10,186 bases of DNA from an uncultured Verrucomicrobiota bacterium (GTDB lineage Bacteria > Verrucomicrobiota > Verrucomicrobiia > Limisphaerales > SXTU01). Position 1 is the stretch's first letter, and the number at the start of each line of letters is the position of its first letter. This document shows positions 1 to 6,085 of the stretch, piece after piece. A program made the translations under genes and the position numbers. The notes below the pieces were generated by a model that ran no database searches, was not told the DNA's origin, and saw only the letters and a program-made list of their open reading frames with translations. The stretch lies in contig CAIPBN010000085.1 of the NCBI GenBank assembly GCA_903863315.1, positions 1-10,186 of the forward strand, read 5' to 3'.

Positions 1-366
1 ATCACTGAACTGCTGGCACAACTACGGCCCGCGTTGAAGAGCGTCGGCAAGGCTGAACACCTGCTCACCGACTACTGGGCCGACAAAATCGCGCTGCTGT
101 GGACCACCAAGGAGGTTCACCGCGCCGCCAATGAAGCCAAGACCGTGCTCACTGAAGAGCAGGCTCGCACCATCCTCCGCAGCCTACGTGACAACTACCA
201 CGCTCAATACGGACTCGAATGGCGGGACGTGAGCGAAGCCGTTCAGGAAAGCGGACTCGGCCGGGACCTCAGCAAACGGGAGCTGCACCACTTCATCCAT
301 CGCGACGTGCTGGTGGTTGATCCGCCACAAGAAGGCACAAAAGTCGCAAGGAAAGGCAGCGCATGA
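1..366 (+). CDS. Hypothetical protein, 5'-truncated by window edge
   Basis: The frame is open from base 1 to the TGA at 364-366 with no upstream stop, giving 121 visible residues, so the true start probably lies outside the window. A TTG at 34 could be an internal start but nothing favours it. The protein is helical and charged, with a W-rich patch (DYWADKIALLWTT) near the start and a Lys/Arg-rich C-terminus. I recognise no family or catalytic motif. Its stop overlaps the start of the RadC-like gene as ATGA at 363-366, which implies translational coupling and a shared transcript. Function cannot be assigned; a DNA-related role is suggested only by the neighbours. Confidence 0.75.
   Translation: MTELLAQLRPALKSVGKAEHLLTDYWADKIALLWTTKEVHRAANEAKTVLTEEQARTILRSLRDNYHAQYGLEWRDVSEAVQESGLGRDLSKRELHHFIHRDVLVVDPPQEGTKVARKGSA
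348..356 (+). promoter_or_regulatory. Shine-Dalgarno-like AAGGAAAGG before the RadC-like gene
   Basis: AAGGAAAGG ends 6 nt before the ATG at 363. It stands out because most starts in this window have no purine-rich site. It lies inside the end of the upstream gene and supports the 363 start together with the ATGA overlap. Confidence 0.6.
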
Positions 367-809
367 AGCCACCGCAAGAGTTCAAAGTGGTCTGTGTCCG
401 CGAGTGTGTGGCTCCGTTGCATCCGCTCGACACGCCCCAACAGGCCGCCGACTACTGGCACGCGAACATCACGTGTGCGCCGTGGTTCGACGCGTGCAAG
501 GAAGCGCTGGTCGTGCTGGTGCTCAACACCCGCCGACGCATCCTCGGGCACAACCTCGTCGCGCTGGGCACGCTGGATAGTGTGAACGTCCATGCCAGAG
601 AGGTCTACAAGCCGGCGATTGCGATTTCGGCCCACGCGCTGATCCTGATGCACAACCACCCATCCGGAGACTCCAGCCCCAGCGCAGCGGACATCAAAGT
701 GACCCGCGACCTCATCCGGGCCGGGCAGTTGCTCAAAATCGAGCTGATCGACCACCTCATCATCGGCGAAAAGACCACCTCTTTACGCGAGCTCGGCTAC
801 TTCAGCTAA
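363..809 (+). CDS. RadC-like JAB/MPN domain protein
   Basis: This 148-residue protein has the JAMM metal-site signature of the RadC family: HNHPSG at residues 97-102, then PSAAD ending at Asp110, with Glu47 as the likely upstream acidic residue. This fits E-x(n)-H-x-H-x(10)-D, a zinc-binding metalloprotease-type fold. The family is called RadC, or 'DNA repair protein', for historical reasons; its biochemical role is not firmly settled. The chromosomal RadC form carries an N-terminal helix-hairpin-helix region, which is absent here. Short JAB-only versions are typical of plasmids, prophages and integrative elements. It is coupled to the upstream gene by ATGA and followed by a 15-bp hairpin. 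Family assignment is strong; substrate is unknown. Confidence 0.9.
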   Translation: MKPPQEFKVVCVRECVAPLHPLDTPQQAADYWHANITCAPWFDACKEALVVLVLNTRRRILGHNLVALGTLDSVNVHAREVYKPAIAISAHALILMHNHPSGDSSPSAADIKVTRDLIRAGQLLKIELIDHLIIGEKTTSLRELGYFS

Positions 810-832
810 ACCACAACCCCAACAACCAAACC

Positions 833-869
833 TGAGACGGGCCGGGACTAACCATCCCGGCTCGTTTCA
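833..869 (+). other. 15-bp RNA hairpin in gap (attenuator, terminator or 5'UTR element)
   Basis: Arms 833-847 and 855-869 pair over 15 bp with a 7-nt loop (CTAACCA). Thirteen pairs are Watson-Crick and two (836-866 and 840-862) are G-U in plus-strand RNA. It is followed by only TTTC, so it is a poor intrinsic terminator, and it ends 23 nt before the ATG at 893. Confidence 0.7.
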
Positions 870-892
870 TTTCAACCCCAGAATAAAACCCT

Positions 893-1981
893 ATGACTGC
901 AACGATGGAAGAATGCAAATCCACCAGCCTCTACTACCGCGAAGGCTCCAGTGACAAGGAATACCACGTCCGGCTCGAAACCAAAGGTGACGGCTTCGTC
1001 GTCAACATCGCCTTTGGTCGGCGAGGCTCGACGTTGAGCACCGGCACGAAGACGTCCGCCCCGGTCCATTACGACGCGGCGCTGATGGTTTTCGAGAAGC
1101 TGGTGCGCGAGAAGAAAGCCAAAGGCTACACGGAGGGCGAGAGCGGCACGCCCTATCAGCACAGCGACAAAGCCAGCCAGGTCTCTGGGCTGGTGCCGCA
1201 GTTGCTCAACGGCATCGACGAAGTGGAAGTCGCCCGGCTCACCAGCAACCCGAGCTGGGGCATGCAGGAGAAGAAGGATGGTAAACGCCTGCTGCTCCGT
1301 AGCGAGCCCGGCTCCGTCACCGGCATCAACAAGAAGGGCCTCATCGTCGCCGTGCCCGAAACCATCGCCCGCTCCGCCGTGGAACTGCCCGGCTACTTCG
1401 TCATTGATGGTGAAGCCATCGGCGATTACCTGCACGCCTTCGACCTGTTGTTCCTCAACGGTGAAGACCTGCGGCCCCAGCCCTACCGCCAGCGTTACGT
1501 CGCGCTGCTGAACCTGCTCGCCGGCGGCCTGCCCAAGCACATCAAGGTCGTGTCCCTGTGGACTGATTCCATGGACAAGGCCTCGTGGCTGCGAACCCTC
1601 AAGGAGCAGAAGGCGGAAGGCGTGGTGTTCAAATTGATGAACGCACCCTACACCGCTGGCCGACCGAACTCCGGTGGCAGCCAGCTCAAACACAAGTTCG
1701 TCGCCACGCTCAGTGCCGTCGTTGCGAAATTGAACCCGCAGCGGAGTGTCGGCTTATGCCTGCTCAACCACGAAGGCTGGCAGCCGGTCGGCAACGTCAC
1801 CATCCCGCCGAACCAGCCAGTGCCCAACCTCGGTGCCGTCGTGGAGGTCCGTTACCTCTATGCCGTCCCGGATGGCTCGCTGTTCCAGCCGGTGTATCTA
1901 GGCGAGCGCAGCGATGTCGATGTGACGGAGTGCGTCGTCTCGCAGATACAGTTGAAGCGGGACGAAGACGAAGCGGTTTAG
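893..1981 (+). CDS. WGR domain fused to ATP-dependent DNA ligase
   Basis: This 362-residue protein appears to seal DNA nicks through an enzyme-AMP intermediate. Residues about 10-75 form a WGR domain, with FGRRG at 41-45 in place of the WGRxG signature; WGR modules are known in PARPs and bacterial proteins as nucleic-acid or partner-binding domains. The ligase motifs follow in order: motif I KKDGKR (127-132, Lys127 the predicted adenylated residue), motif III VIDGE (170-174), motif IIIa FDLLFLNG (183-190), motif IV EGVVFK (242-247) and motif V LKHK (265-268). Residues about 285-355 look like the C-terminal OB fold (VGNVTIPPN, VVEVRYLYA). The core is complete and compact, as in small viral or LigD-type ligases. 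The ATG at 893 has no Shine-Dalgarno; ATG 905 is an alternative. It lies between RadC-like and clamp genes. Confidence 0.88.
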   Translation: MTATMEECKSTSLYYREGSSDKEYHVRLETKGDGFVVNIAFGRRGSTLSTGTKTSAPVHYDAALMVFEKLVREKKAKGYTEGESGTPYQHSDKASQVSGLVPQLLNGIDEVEVARLTSNPSWGMQEKKDGKRLLLRSEPGSVTGINKKGLIVAVPETIARSAVELPGYFVIDGEAIGDYLHAFDLLFLNGEDLRPQPYRQRYVALLNLLAGGLPKHIKVVSLWTDSMDKASWLRTLKEQKAEGVVFKLMNAPYTAGRPNSGGSQLKHKFVATLSAVVAKLNPQRSVGLCLLNHEGWQPVGNVTIPPNQPVPNLGAVVEVRYLYAVPDGSLFQPVYLGERSDVDVTECVVSQIQLKRDEDEAV

Positions 1982-1998
1982 CCACACAACAGCACAGC

Positions 1999-2050
1999 AG
2001 GCGCAAAGAGGAAGCGCCTTAGCAATCCCCGGAGTGTCTGACAACACTCC
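1999..2050 (+). other. Two small stem-loops after the ligase gene
   Basis: AGGCGC at 1999-2004 can pair with GCGCCT at 2014-2019 (9-nt loop). GGAGTGT at 2031-2037 pairs perfectly with ACACTCC at 2044-2050 (loop CTGACA). Neither has a T-tract. They may be transcript 3'-end or processing structures; chance is possible for the first. Confidence 0.35.
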
Positions 2051-2074
2051 ATCCACCCCAAACCCCACACAACC

Positions 2075-2113
2075 GCCGGCCGGCTCTGCTTTCCTCAGGC
2101 AGGGTCGGCCGGC
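2075..2113 (+). other. 15-bp RNA hairpin upstream of clamp gene
   Basis: Arms 2075-2089 and 2099-2113 pair over 15 bp around a 9-nt loop (TTTCCTCAG). The two non-Watson-Crick pairs (2083-2105 and 2085-2103) are both G-U in plus-strand RNA. TTTCCC follows, so a weak terminator is possible, but it also sits 24 nt before the clamp ATG at 2138. The rest of the 1982-2137 gap holds only the two smaller stems and A/C-rich sequence. Confidence 0.7.
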
Positions 2114-2137
2114 TTTCCCATTGAACTCATAACAACC

Positions 2138-3631
2138 ATGAATCCCACCGTCATAGAACTCCCCGCCCACGAACTCAAAACCGCCCTCACCGGCCTCGGC
2201 AAAGTCATCAATCGGCACAGCAGCCTGCCGGTCCTCAGCCACGTCCGCGTCACGCGCGACCCCGAGAACAAGGTCAGCCTCGAAGCCACCGACCTGGACT
2301 CGACCGCCATCTATCAGGCCGAGCAGGCCAGTCCTGGTCTACCCGCCAGCTTCCTCGTGCCCTTTGGGCCGCTCAACCAACTGGTCAAGGGCTGCAAGGC
2401 CCCGGTGCAGCTCATTGCTGAAGACCAGCAGGTTCGCCTGCGCACCTACATCGGCACCAGTCCGATGGAGCAGTCCTTCGCCGCTTTGCCGGTGGATGAG
2501 TTCCCGTCCACCCCCCAGGCCACCAGCAAGCCGCTCGTCCTCGACGCCACCTTCCGAGACAGTTTCCGCGAGGCGTTGGACTGTTGCAGCGACGAAGGCA
2601 GCCGTCATGTCATCCAGCACGTCTGCCTCGACACCCGTGATGCGGAAGGCCACTACGTCGCCGCCACGGATGGCCGGCATCTCTACGCCGCCAACTCGTT
2701 CCACTTCGACCTCAAGGAACCGGTGCTCATTCCCAACCGCGACTTCCTCCGCTGGAACAAGCTGATGGAATCGGGCGTGGGTGAGTTGACGCTCAAGCCC
2801 AAGACCGCCAAGGAAGGCTCGTGGGTGCAGCTCAAGTCCGGCGCCTGGACGTTCATCACCAAGGCCGGCGACGACGCGTTCCCGAACTGGAAACAAGTCC
2901 TGCCCACCGCCGACAGCCACCTCACCAGGGTTCAGCTGAATGCGGACGCCGTCGGCACGTTGCTGGCCGGCGTGCCCAAGCTGCCCAGCGAGGACGACTA
3001 CAACCGGGGCGTGCGCTTGGACATCACGCCCACGCAGTTCACCGTCCAGGCTCGCCGCAAGGATGCCGCCGAATGGACGCGGTTGGCGGTCGATGGCGCC
3101 CAAGTCATCGGCAAGTCCATCGGCATCACTCTGAACCGGGACTACCTGTTGAAGGCGTTGCGCTACGGCCTCACCACGCTGGCCTTGACCGATGACCTGT
3201 CACCCATCGTGTTCAGTGAAGGTGGCCGGCGCATGGTCGTGATGCCGCTGCGCTCCGGTGATGCGCCTCAAGCCCAACCTGCTGCCACACCTCAGCCCGC
3301 CCCACCCACAGCCGAATCGTCCGCTCCCAACCCAACCATCACCAACCCGCCGGTGGCCGCACCAACGCCACTGGCACAACCGCAGGAAACCACCATGCCG
3401 AAAGAAACCCAGACCAGTCCCACTGAACCGCAACCCACGACCGAAACCTCGCCGGTGAAAGCCGTCATCGAGCACGTCGAGCACATCAAGGAGACGTTGA
3501 AAAGCGTCCTCAAGGAGTTCGCCGAAGTGATGGATGGCCTCAAAGTCATCGAGAAGGAAAAGCGGGCCACCGACAAGGAGATCGAGTCCGTGCGCGAGAA
3601 GCTGCGCGAGATCCAGTCGGTCCGCATCTAG
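2138..3631 (+). CDS. dnaN: DNA polymerase III beta subunit (sliding clamp) with C-terminal tail
   Basis: Residues 1-372 are a DnaN-type sliding clamp, the ring that tethers polymerases and repair enzymes to DNA. Landmarks by comparison with the E. coli protein: SLPVLSHV (29-36), TDL (51-53), ATDGRHL (176-182, equivalent to ATDGHRL at the partner pocket), FPNWKQVLP (248-256, equivalent to FPDYRRVLP) and RRMVVMPLR (364-372), which matches the usual C-terminal end VVMPMRL. The binding pocket therefore looks intact. Unlike ordinary clamps of about 370 residues, this one continues for 125 residues: a Pro/Thr/Ala-rich linker (373-440) and a charged helical, probably coiled-coil tail (441-497). The ATG at 2138 has no Shine-Dalgarno but directly precedes the conserved N-terminal strand. 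It is probably an accessory, element-borne clamp. The chromosomal dnaN neighbours dnaA, recF and gyrB are absent. Confidence 0.9.
   Translation: MNPTVIELPAHELKTALTGLGKVINRHSSLPVLSHVRVTRDPENKVSLEATDLDSTAIYQAEQASPGLPASFLVPFGPLNQLVKGCKAPVQLIAEDQQVRLRTYIGTSPMEQSFAALPVDEFPSTPQATSKPLVLDATFRDSFREALDCCSDEGSRHVIQHVCLDTRDAEGHYVAATDGRHLYAANSFHFDLKEPVLIPNRDFLRWNKLMESGVGELTLKPKTAKEGSWVQLKSGAWTFITKAGDDAFPNWKQVLPTADSHLTRVQLNADAVGTLLAGVPKLPSEDDYNRGVRLDITPTQFTVQARRKDAAEWTRLAVDGAQVIGKSIGITLNRDYLLKALRYGLTTLALTDDLSPIVFSEGGRRMVVMPLRSGDAPQAQPAATPQPAPPTAESSAPNPTITNPPVAAPTPLAQPQETTMPKETQTSPTEPQPTTETSPVKAVIEHVEHIKETLKSVLKEFAEVMDGLKVIEKEKRATDKEIESVREKLREIQSVRI
3384..3397 (+). promoter_or_regulatory. Possible internal ribosome binding site and start in the clamp gene
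   Basis: AGGA at 3384-3387 lies 7 nt before an in-frame ATG at 3395 (Met420). Initiation there would make a 78-residue protein consisting of the end of the linker plus the helical tail. The match is short and could be chance, though purine-rich sites are rare before starts in this window. Confidence 0.3.
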
Positions 3632-3647
3632 GCCGGTTCAAACCCAC

Positions 3648-3684
3648 GGGAGGGTTCACTGTTTCAACGACAGTGGACCCTCCC
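3648..3684 (+). other. 15-bp RNA hairpin between clamp and membrane-protein genes
   Basis: Arms 3648-3662 and 3670-3684 form 15 pairs around a 7-nt loop (TTCAACG). The only non-Watson-Crick pair (3656-3676) is U-G in plus-strand RNA. It is followed by TTCC only and ends 16 nt before the ATG at 3701. It may be a terminator or attenuator, or a leader element of the next gene. Confidence 0.7.
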
Positions 3685-3700
3685 TTCCACCCCGGCCTGC

Positions 3701-3868
3701 ATGAAGGACAACCAGTTTCTGGTTTACGGCGTGGGCGGGCTCTTCGGCCTCTGGGTGCTCTATCACACCTGGCCGTTCATCATCGGCGGCCTCGCCTTGG
3801 CTGGCCTCTGGTGCCTGCTCAACCACCACCACCACGACAACAATCGCCGGCCACCTCGCCGCCGGTAA
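3701..3868 (+). CDS. Small two-helix membrane protein (55 aa)
   Basis: The reading frame ATG 3701 to TAA 3866-3868 encodes 55 residues. Residues about 7-23 and 24-40 are two hydrophobic Gly/Leu/Trp-rich segments with a short His-Thr-Trp-Pro turn between them, followed by HHHH (42-45) and a basic tail ending RRPPRRR. The pattern fits a helical hairpin in the inner membrane; the positive-inside rule would put the basic tail in the cytoplasm. No signal-peptidase site is evident and no family is recognised. It starts 16 nt after a strong hairpin and ends 9 nt before the DUF3150-like gene, so co-expression with that gene is likely. A longer overlapping frame from ATG 3673 runs into the next gene, has no hydrophobic pattern and seems less plausible. 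Confidence 0.6.
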   Translation: MKDNQFLVYGVGGLFGLWVLYHTWPFIIGGLALAGLWCLLNHHHHDNNRRPPRRR

Positions 3869-3877
3869 GCAACCCAT

Positions 3878-4882
3878 ATGGAACCCCAACTACTCCCTCT
3901 GCTCACCCGTGAAGGTGTGCTCATCAAAGTCAGCGTCCGCTTCTGGCGGGGCTGCAAGAAACTCAAGGCTGAAGACATCGGCCTCAAAAGCAGCGATGTC
4001 TCCGATCGGCTTATCAGCCTCGGTCACAAACGGTTGTTGCCTCGCGAATCCACCCAGCAGTTGGCTCTCCTTGAAGGCCGGGCTCACGCGCTCATCGAAG
4101 GTAACACGTTCCCGTTCCTCAACGGCCTGGCGCACTTCCTGCCCAATGCCCGCTTGCAAGAGGTCACTCAACGCCTGAACGAACTCGAAACCGAGTTCTG
4201 GCAGGCCAAGGACGAGTTCCTCCGCCGTTACACGTCACTGCGCCAGTCCGCCTCATCGGAATGGCAATCTCTGGCGCAGAAGCTGGTCAGCGATCCGGAC
4301 CGCCTCCTCGCCACCATCGAAGCCTCGTTTCCGCTCCCGCAGCAGATGAACCGGTTCTACGGCTTCGAGAAGCAGTTGTTTCAGGTCAGCGTGCCGGAAT
4401 CACTCGGCGTGGAGTTGATCACCACCGTCGAGCAACAGCAGGTCATCAGCGCGCGTCAGCAAGCCGCCCGTGATGCCGGTGCGAAGATCCGTCAGGACGT
4501 TCAACTGTTCGTGGCCGACTGCGTTGCCAGCCTGCGCGAACAGACCGCCGTGCTGTGCGGCGAGATGCTCACCAGCATCCAGACCAGCGAGACCGGCGTG
4601 CATCAGAAGACCCTCAACCGACTCATCCGGTTCATCGACCAGTTCAAGCAGATGAACTTCGCCAACGACGTCGAGATGGAGCGCCAGTTGGAACGAGTGC
4701 GGAAAGAACTGCTGTCCAAAACCGCCGAGGAATATCGGGACAGCGCCATTGCCCGCACCCGCCTCACCGCCGGATTGCAACAGCTCGCCGCTCAGGCCCG
4801 CCAGCTCGCCAAGCAGGATGCCGGTGAACTGGTGGAACGCTTCGGTGAACTCGGCCGACGCAAGTTCCAGCTCGCAGCGTAG
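3878..4882 (+). CDS. Probable DUF3150 family protein
   Basis: This 334-residue, mostly helical, soluble protein has no signal peptide or membrane segment. The region SDVSDRLISLGHKRLLPRE (about 39-57), followed by a helix, a Gly/Phe-rich stretch (NTFPFLNGLAHFLPN, 76-90) and LNELETEFWQAKDEFLRRY (100-118), resembles DUF3150, a family seen on plasmids and integrative elements, often near MoxR/CobS-type ATPases. The second half (about 180-325) is Gln/Arg/Glu-rich and likely coiled coil. The function of DUF3150 is unknown. A QLALL peptide at 61-65 loosely resembles a clamp-binding motif. The ATG at 3878 follows the membrane-protein stop by 9 nt. The family call is from memory of the pattern, not a search. 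Confidence 0.6.
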   Translation: MEPQLLPLLTREGVLIKVSVRFWRGCKKLKAEDIGLKSSDVSDRLISLGHKRLLPRESTQQLALLEGRAHALIEGNTFPFLNGLAHFLPNARLQEVTQRLNELETEFWQAKDEFLRRYTSLRQSASSEWQSLAQKLVSDPDRLLATIEASFPLPQQMNRFYGFEKQLFQVSVPESLGVELITTVEQQQVISARQQAARDAGAKIRQDVQLFVADCVASLREQTAVLCGEMLTSIQTSETGVHQKTLNRLIRFIDQFKQMNFANDVEMERQLERVRKELLSKTAEEYRDSAIARTRLTAGLQQLAAQARQLAKQDAGELVERFGELGRRKFQLAA

Positions 4883-4890
4883 TCAACATC

Positions 4891-4969
4891 ACCACAGAGC
4901 CACAGAGCACGCAGAGAGGGGGAAGCCGTTACTGGCCGCTTCCTCTGTGCCCTCTGTGTCTCTGTGGTT
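4891..4969. repeat. CACAGAG-type imperfect palindromic repeat, copy 1
   Basis: The left arm starts ACCACAGAGCCACAGAGCAC and the right arm ends CCTCTGTGTCTCTGTGGT. The arms (about 4891-4926 and 4938-4969) are imperfect inverted copies, with GGAAGC/GCTTCC closing the inner stem. It is followed by TTCAACTCTCAACTCCC. I know this CACAGAG word as an intergenic repeat dispersed in many environmental bacterial genomes. It fills most of the gap between the DUF3150-like gene and the next start at 5004. Confidence 0.8.
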
Positions 4970-5003
4970 CCTTCAACTCTCAACTCCCAAACCCACAACT
5001 CCC

Positions 5004-5426
5004 ATGGCCCATCACTCCACCAACTTCAGCCTCGTGGTCAATTTGCCCGATGAGGCGGCCCAGACTTACGCGCTCGACCTCGCCAGACAAGCCAGTCGCC
5101 TAAACCAAGGCGATGATGCCGAGGCAGGCTTTCCCGCTGACCTTCTGGAACACATCGAGGACTGGTGCTTCAAAACCGACGCGGACACTCCGGCCAACAA
5201 CCACGGCCTTTGGCTGCATTCCAGCAACGGCGGAATCGACGCGGTCTGCGCCTTTCTCCAGCACTTGCTCCAGAAGTTCGACCCCGCTGGTCAGGTGACC
5301 TTCGAGTGGTCGCACGATTGCAGCCGCCCCTTGACCGACGCCTATGGCGGCGGCGCAGCCATCATCACCGCCCAGGAAATCAAATCCATGAGCACCGGCC
5401 AGTGGCTGCGCGAAAACGCGGCCTGA
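5004..5426 (+). CDS. Conserved-looking hypothetical protein (140 aa)
   Basis: The ATG at 5004 gives 140 residues and is preferred over in-frame starts further upstream (from 4749) because those would overlap the previous gene and read through the CACAGAG repeat. The protein is acidic and globular, with no membrane segment. Notable stretches are FSLVVNLPDEAAQTYALDLA near the N-terminus, GLWLHSSNGGIDAVCAFLQHL in the middle, and FEWSHDCSRPLTDAYGGGAA near the C-terminus. The last looks strongly constrained, with several Trp, Asp, Cys and Gly residues, but I cannot name a family. It is followed after 20 nt by another small gene. It may be a cytosolic accessory protein of the element; function unknown. 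Confidence 0.75.
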   Translation: MAHHSTNFSLVVNLPDEAAQTYALDLARQASRLNQGDDAEAGFPADLLEHIEDWCFKTDADTPANNHGLWLHSSNGGIDAVCAFLQHLLQKFDPAGQVTFEWSHDCSRPLTDAYGGGAAIITAQEIKSMSTGQWLRENAA

Positions 5427-5446
5427 TTCCCAACCCTAAACCCACC

Positions 5447-5779
5447 ATGCCTAAATTCGTCGGTTCCTACGCTCACGACATTGCCTGCTTCGCGGACTTT
5501 GTCGTCGAGGCCAAGTCAGAGCGGGCTGCCCTTCGCAAAATCAGAAGGGCGCTGCGCGATGGAAAGTTCGCCAACGTGGATGCGACTCCCTGTTGGGAGA
5601 ACGGGGCATCCAACGAGCGGGTGTTCGTTCAAGGCCTTGCCGAGGAGCATTCACCCGAAACCACCCTCGCCGAGCTCATCGGTGAGGCGCATCGGTTCAG
5701 TCCCCAAACCAACCGCTGCATCCATTGTGGGCGTCTTGCCGATGACGATGCGGTGGAACCTCAGCCCTGCCACCCATGA
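5447..5779 (+). CDS. Small hypothetical protein with C-terminal CxxC/CH cluster
   Basis: ATG 5447 to TGA 5777-5779 encodes 110 residues. The first 40 residues include a basic helix (SERAALRKIRRALRDGK, 24-40). The C-terminus holds Cys91-x2-Cys94 and Cys108-His109, which could bind one zinc ion, although the spacing matches no family I know. The start follows the previous stop by 20 nt and has the C-rich leader AACCCACC-ATG typical of this window. The stop overlaps the next gene as ATGA, implying coupling. In-frame sequence extends further upstream but overlaps the preceding gene and is less credible. Function unknown. Confidence 0.7.
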   Translation: MPKFVGSYAHDIACFADFVVEAKSERAALRKIRRALRDGKFANVDATPCWENGASNERVFVQGLAEEHSPETTLAELIGEAHRFSPQTNRCIHCGRLADDDAVEPQPCHP

Positions 5780-5973
5780 AAACCATCACCATCCGCCGAC
5801 TCGACCTTCAGTTTGACGCCAATCAAAGCACCAAGGGTTCCACCGAGCAGCAAGCCCGGCAGGCCCTTGAACTCATCAACCTGACCCTGCAACGGGAACC
5901 CTCCGGCCTCGGCGCTCAACTCTTCGCCCACCCCGACGAGATTGAAGTCGAGTCCGGGGAATCCGCTGCCTGA
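5776..5973 (+). CDS. Small hypothetical protein (65 aa)
   Basis: The start overlaps the preceding stop as ATGA at 5776-5779, so it is probably translated by coupling. The 65 residues begin with a beta-like stretch (MKTITIRRLDLQFDAN), continue with one amphipathic helix (about 25-40) and end with an acidic tail (PDEIEVESGES). There is no membrane segment or metal cluster. I recognise no family. A CACAGAG repeat follows directly after its stop. Confidence 0.65.
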   Translation: MKTITIRRLDLQFDANQSTKGSTEQQARQALELINLTLQREPSGLGAQLFAHPDEIEVESGESAA

Positions 5974-5979
5974 GTCCTG

Positions 5980-6048
5980 ACCACAGAGCCGCAGAGAACA
6001 GAGAGAGGAATTGTCCGCACTTGGACGTTCCTTCTGGGTCTCCGTGGT
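5980..6048. repeat. CACAGAG-type imperfect palindromic repeat, copy 2
   Basis: The left arm begins ACCACAGAGCCGCAGAG and the right arm ends GGGTCTCCGTGGT, with an inner GTCC/GGAC stem around GCACTT. It is more diverged than copy 1 and is also followed by TTCAACCTTCAACTCTCAACT. It lies 37 nt before the DUF1257-like start at 6086. Confidence 0.7.
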
Positions 6049-6085
6049 TCTTTCAACCTTCAACCTTCAACTCTCAACTGTTCCC

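Noticed and set aside
872..1693. Long minus-strand open frame (273 codons) opposite the ligase gene
   Set aside because: It is antisense to a gene with all ligase motifs in order; its translation is low-complexity and shows no domain. High GC creates such frames.
2339..3103. Long minus-strand open frame (254 codons) opposite the clamp gene
   Set aside because: Shadow of the clamp frame, rich in Gly/Val/Glu repeats, no motifs.
3878..4882. QLALL (residues 61-65) of the DUF3150-like protein as a clamp-binding motif
   Set aside because: Internal position within a probable helix and a weak match; not enough to claim alongside the C-terminal QLVLL.
4749..5003. Upstream extension of the 140-residue gene from 4749
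   Set aside because: It would overlap the DUF3150-like gene out of frame and read through the CACAGAG repeat; the ATG at 5004 is clean.
4891..6048. CRISPR array suggested by repeated CACAGAG units
   Set aside because: The units are irregular palindrome arms without uniform spacers, and no cas gene is present.
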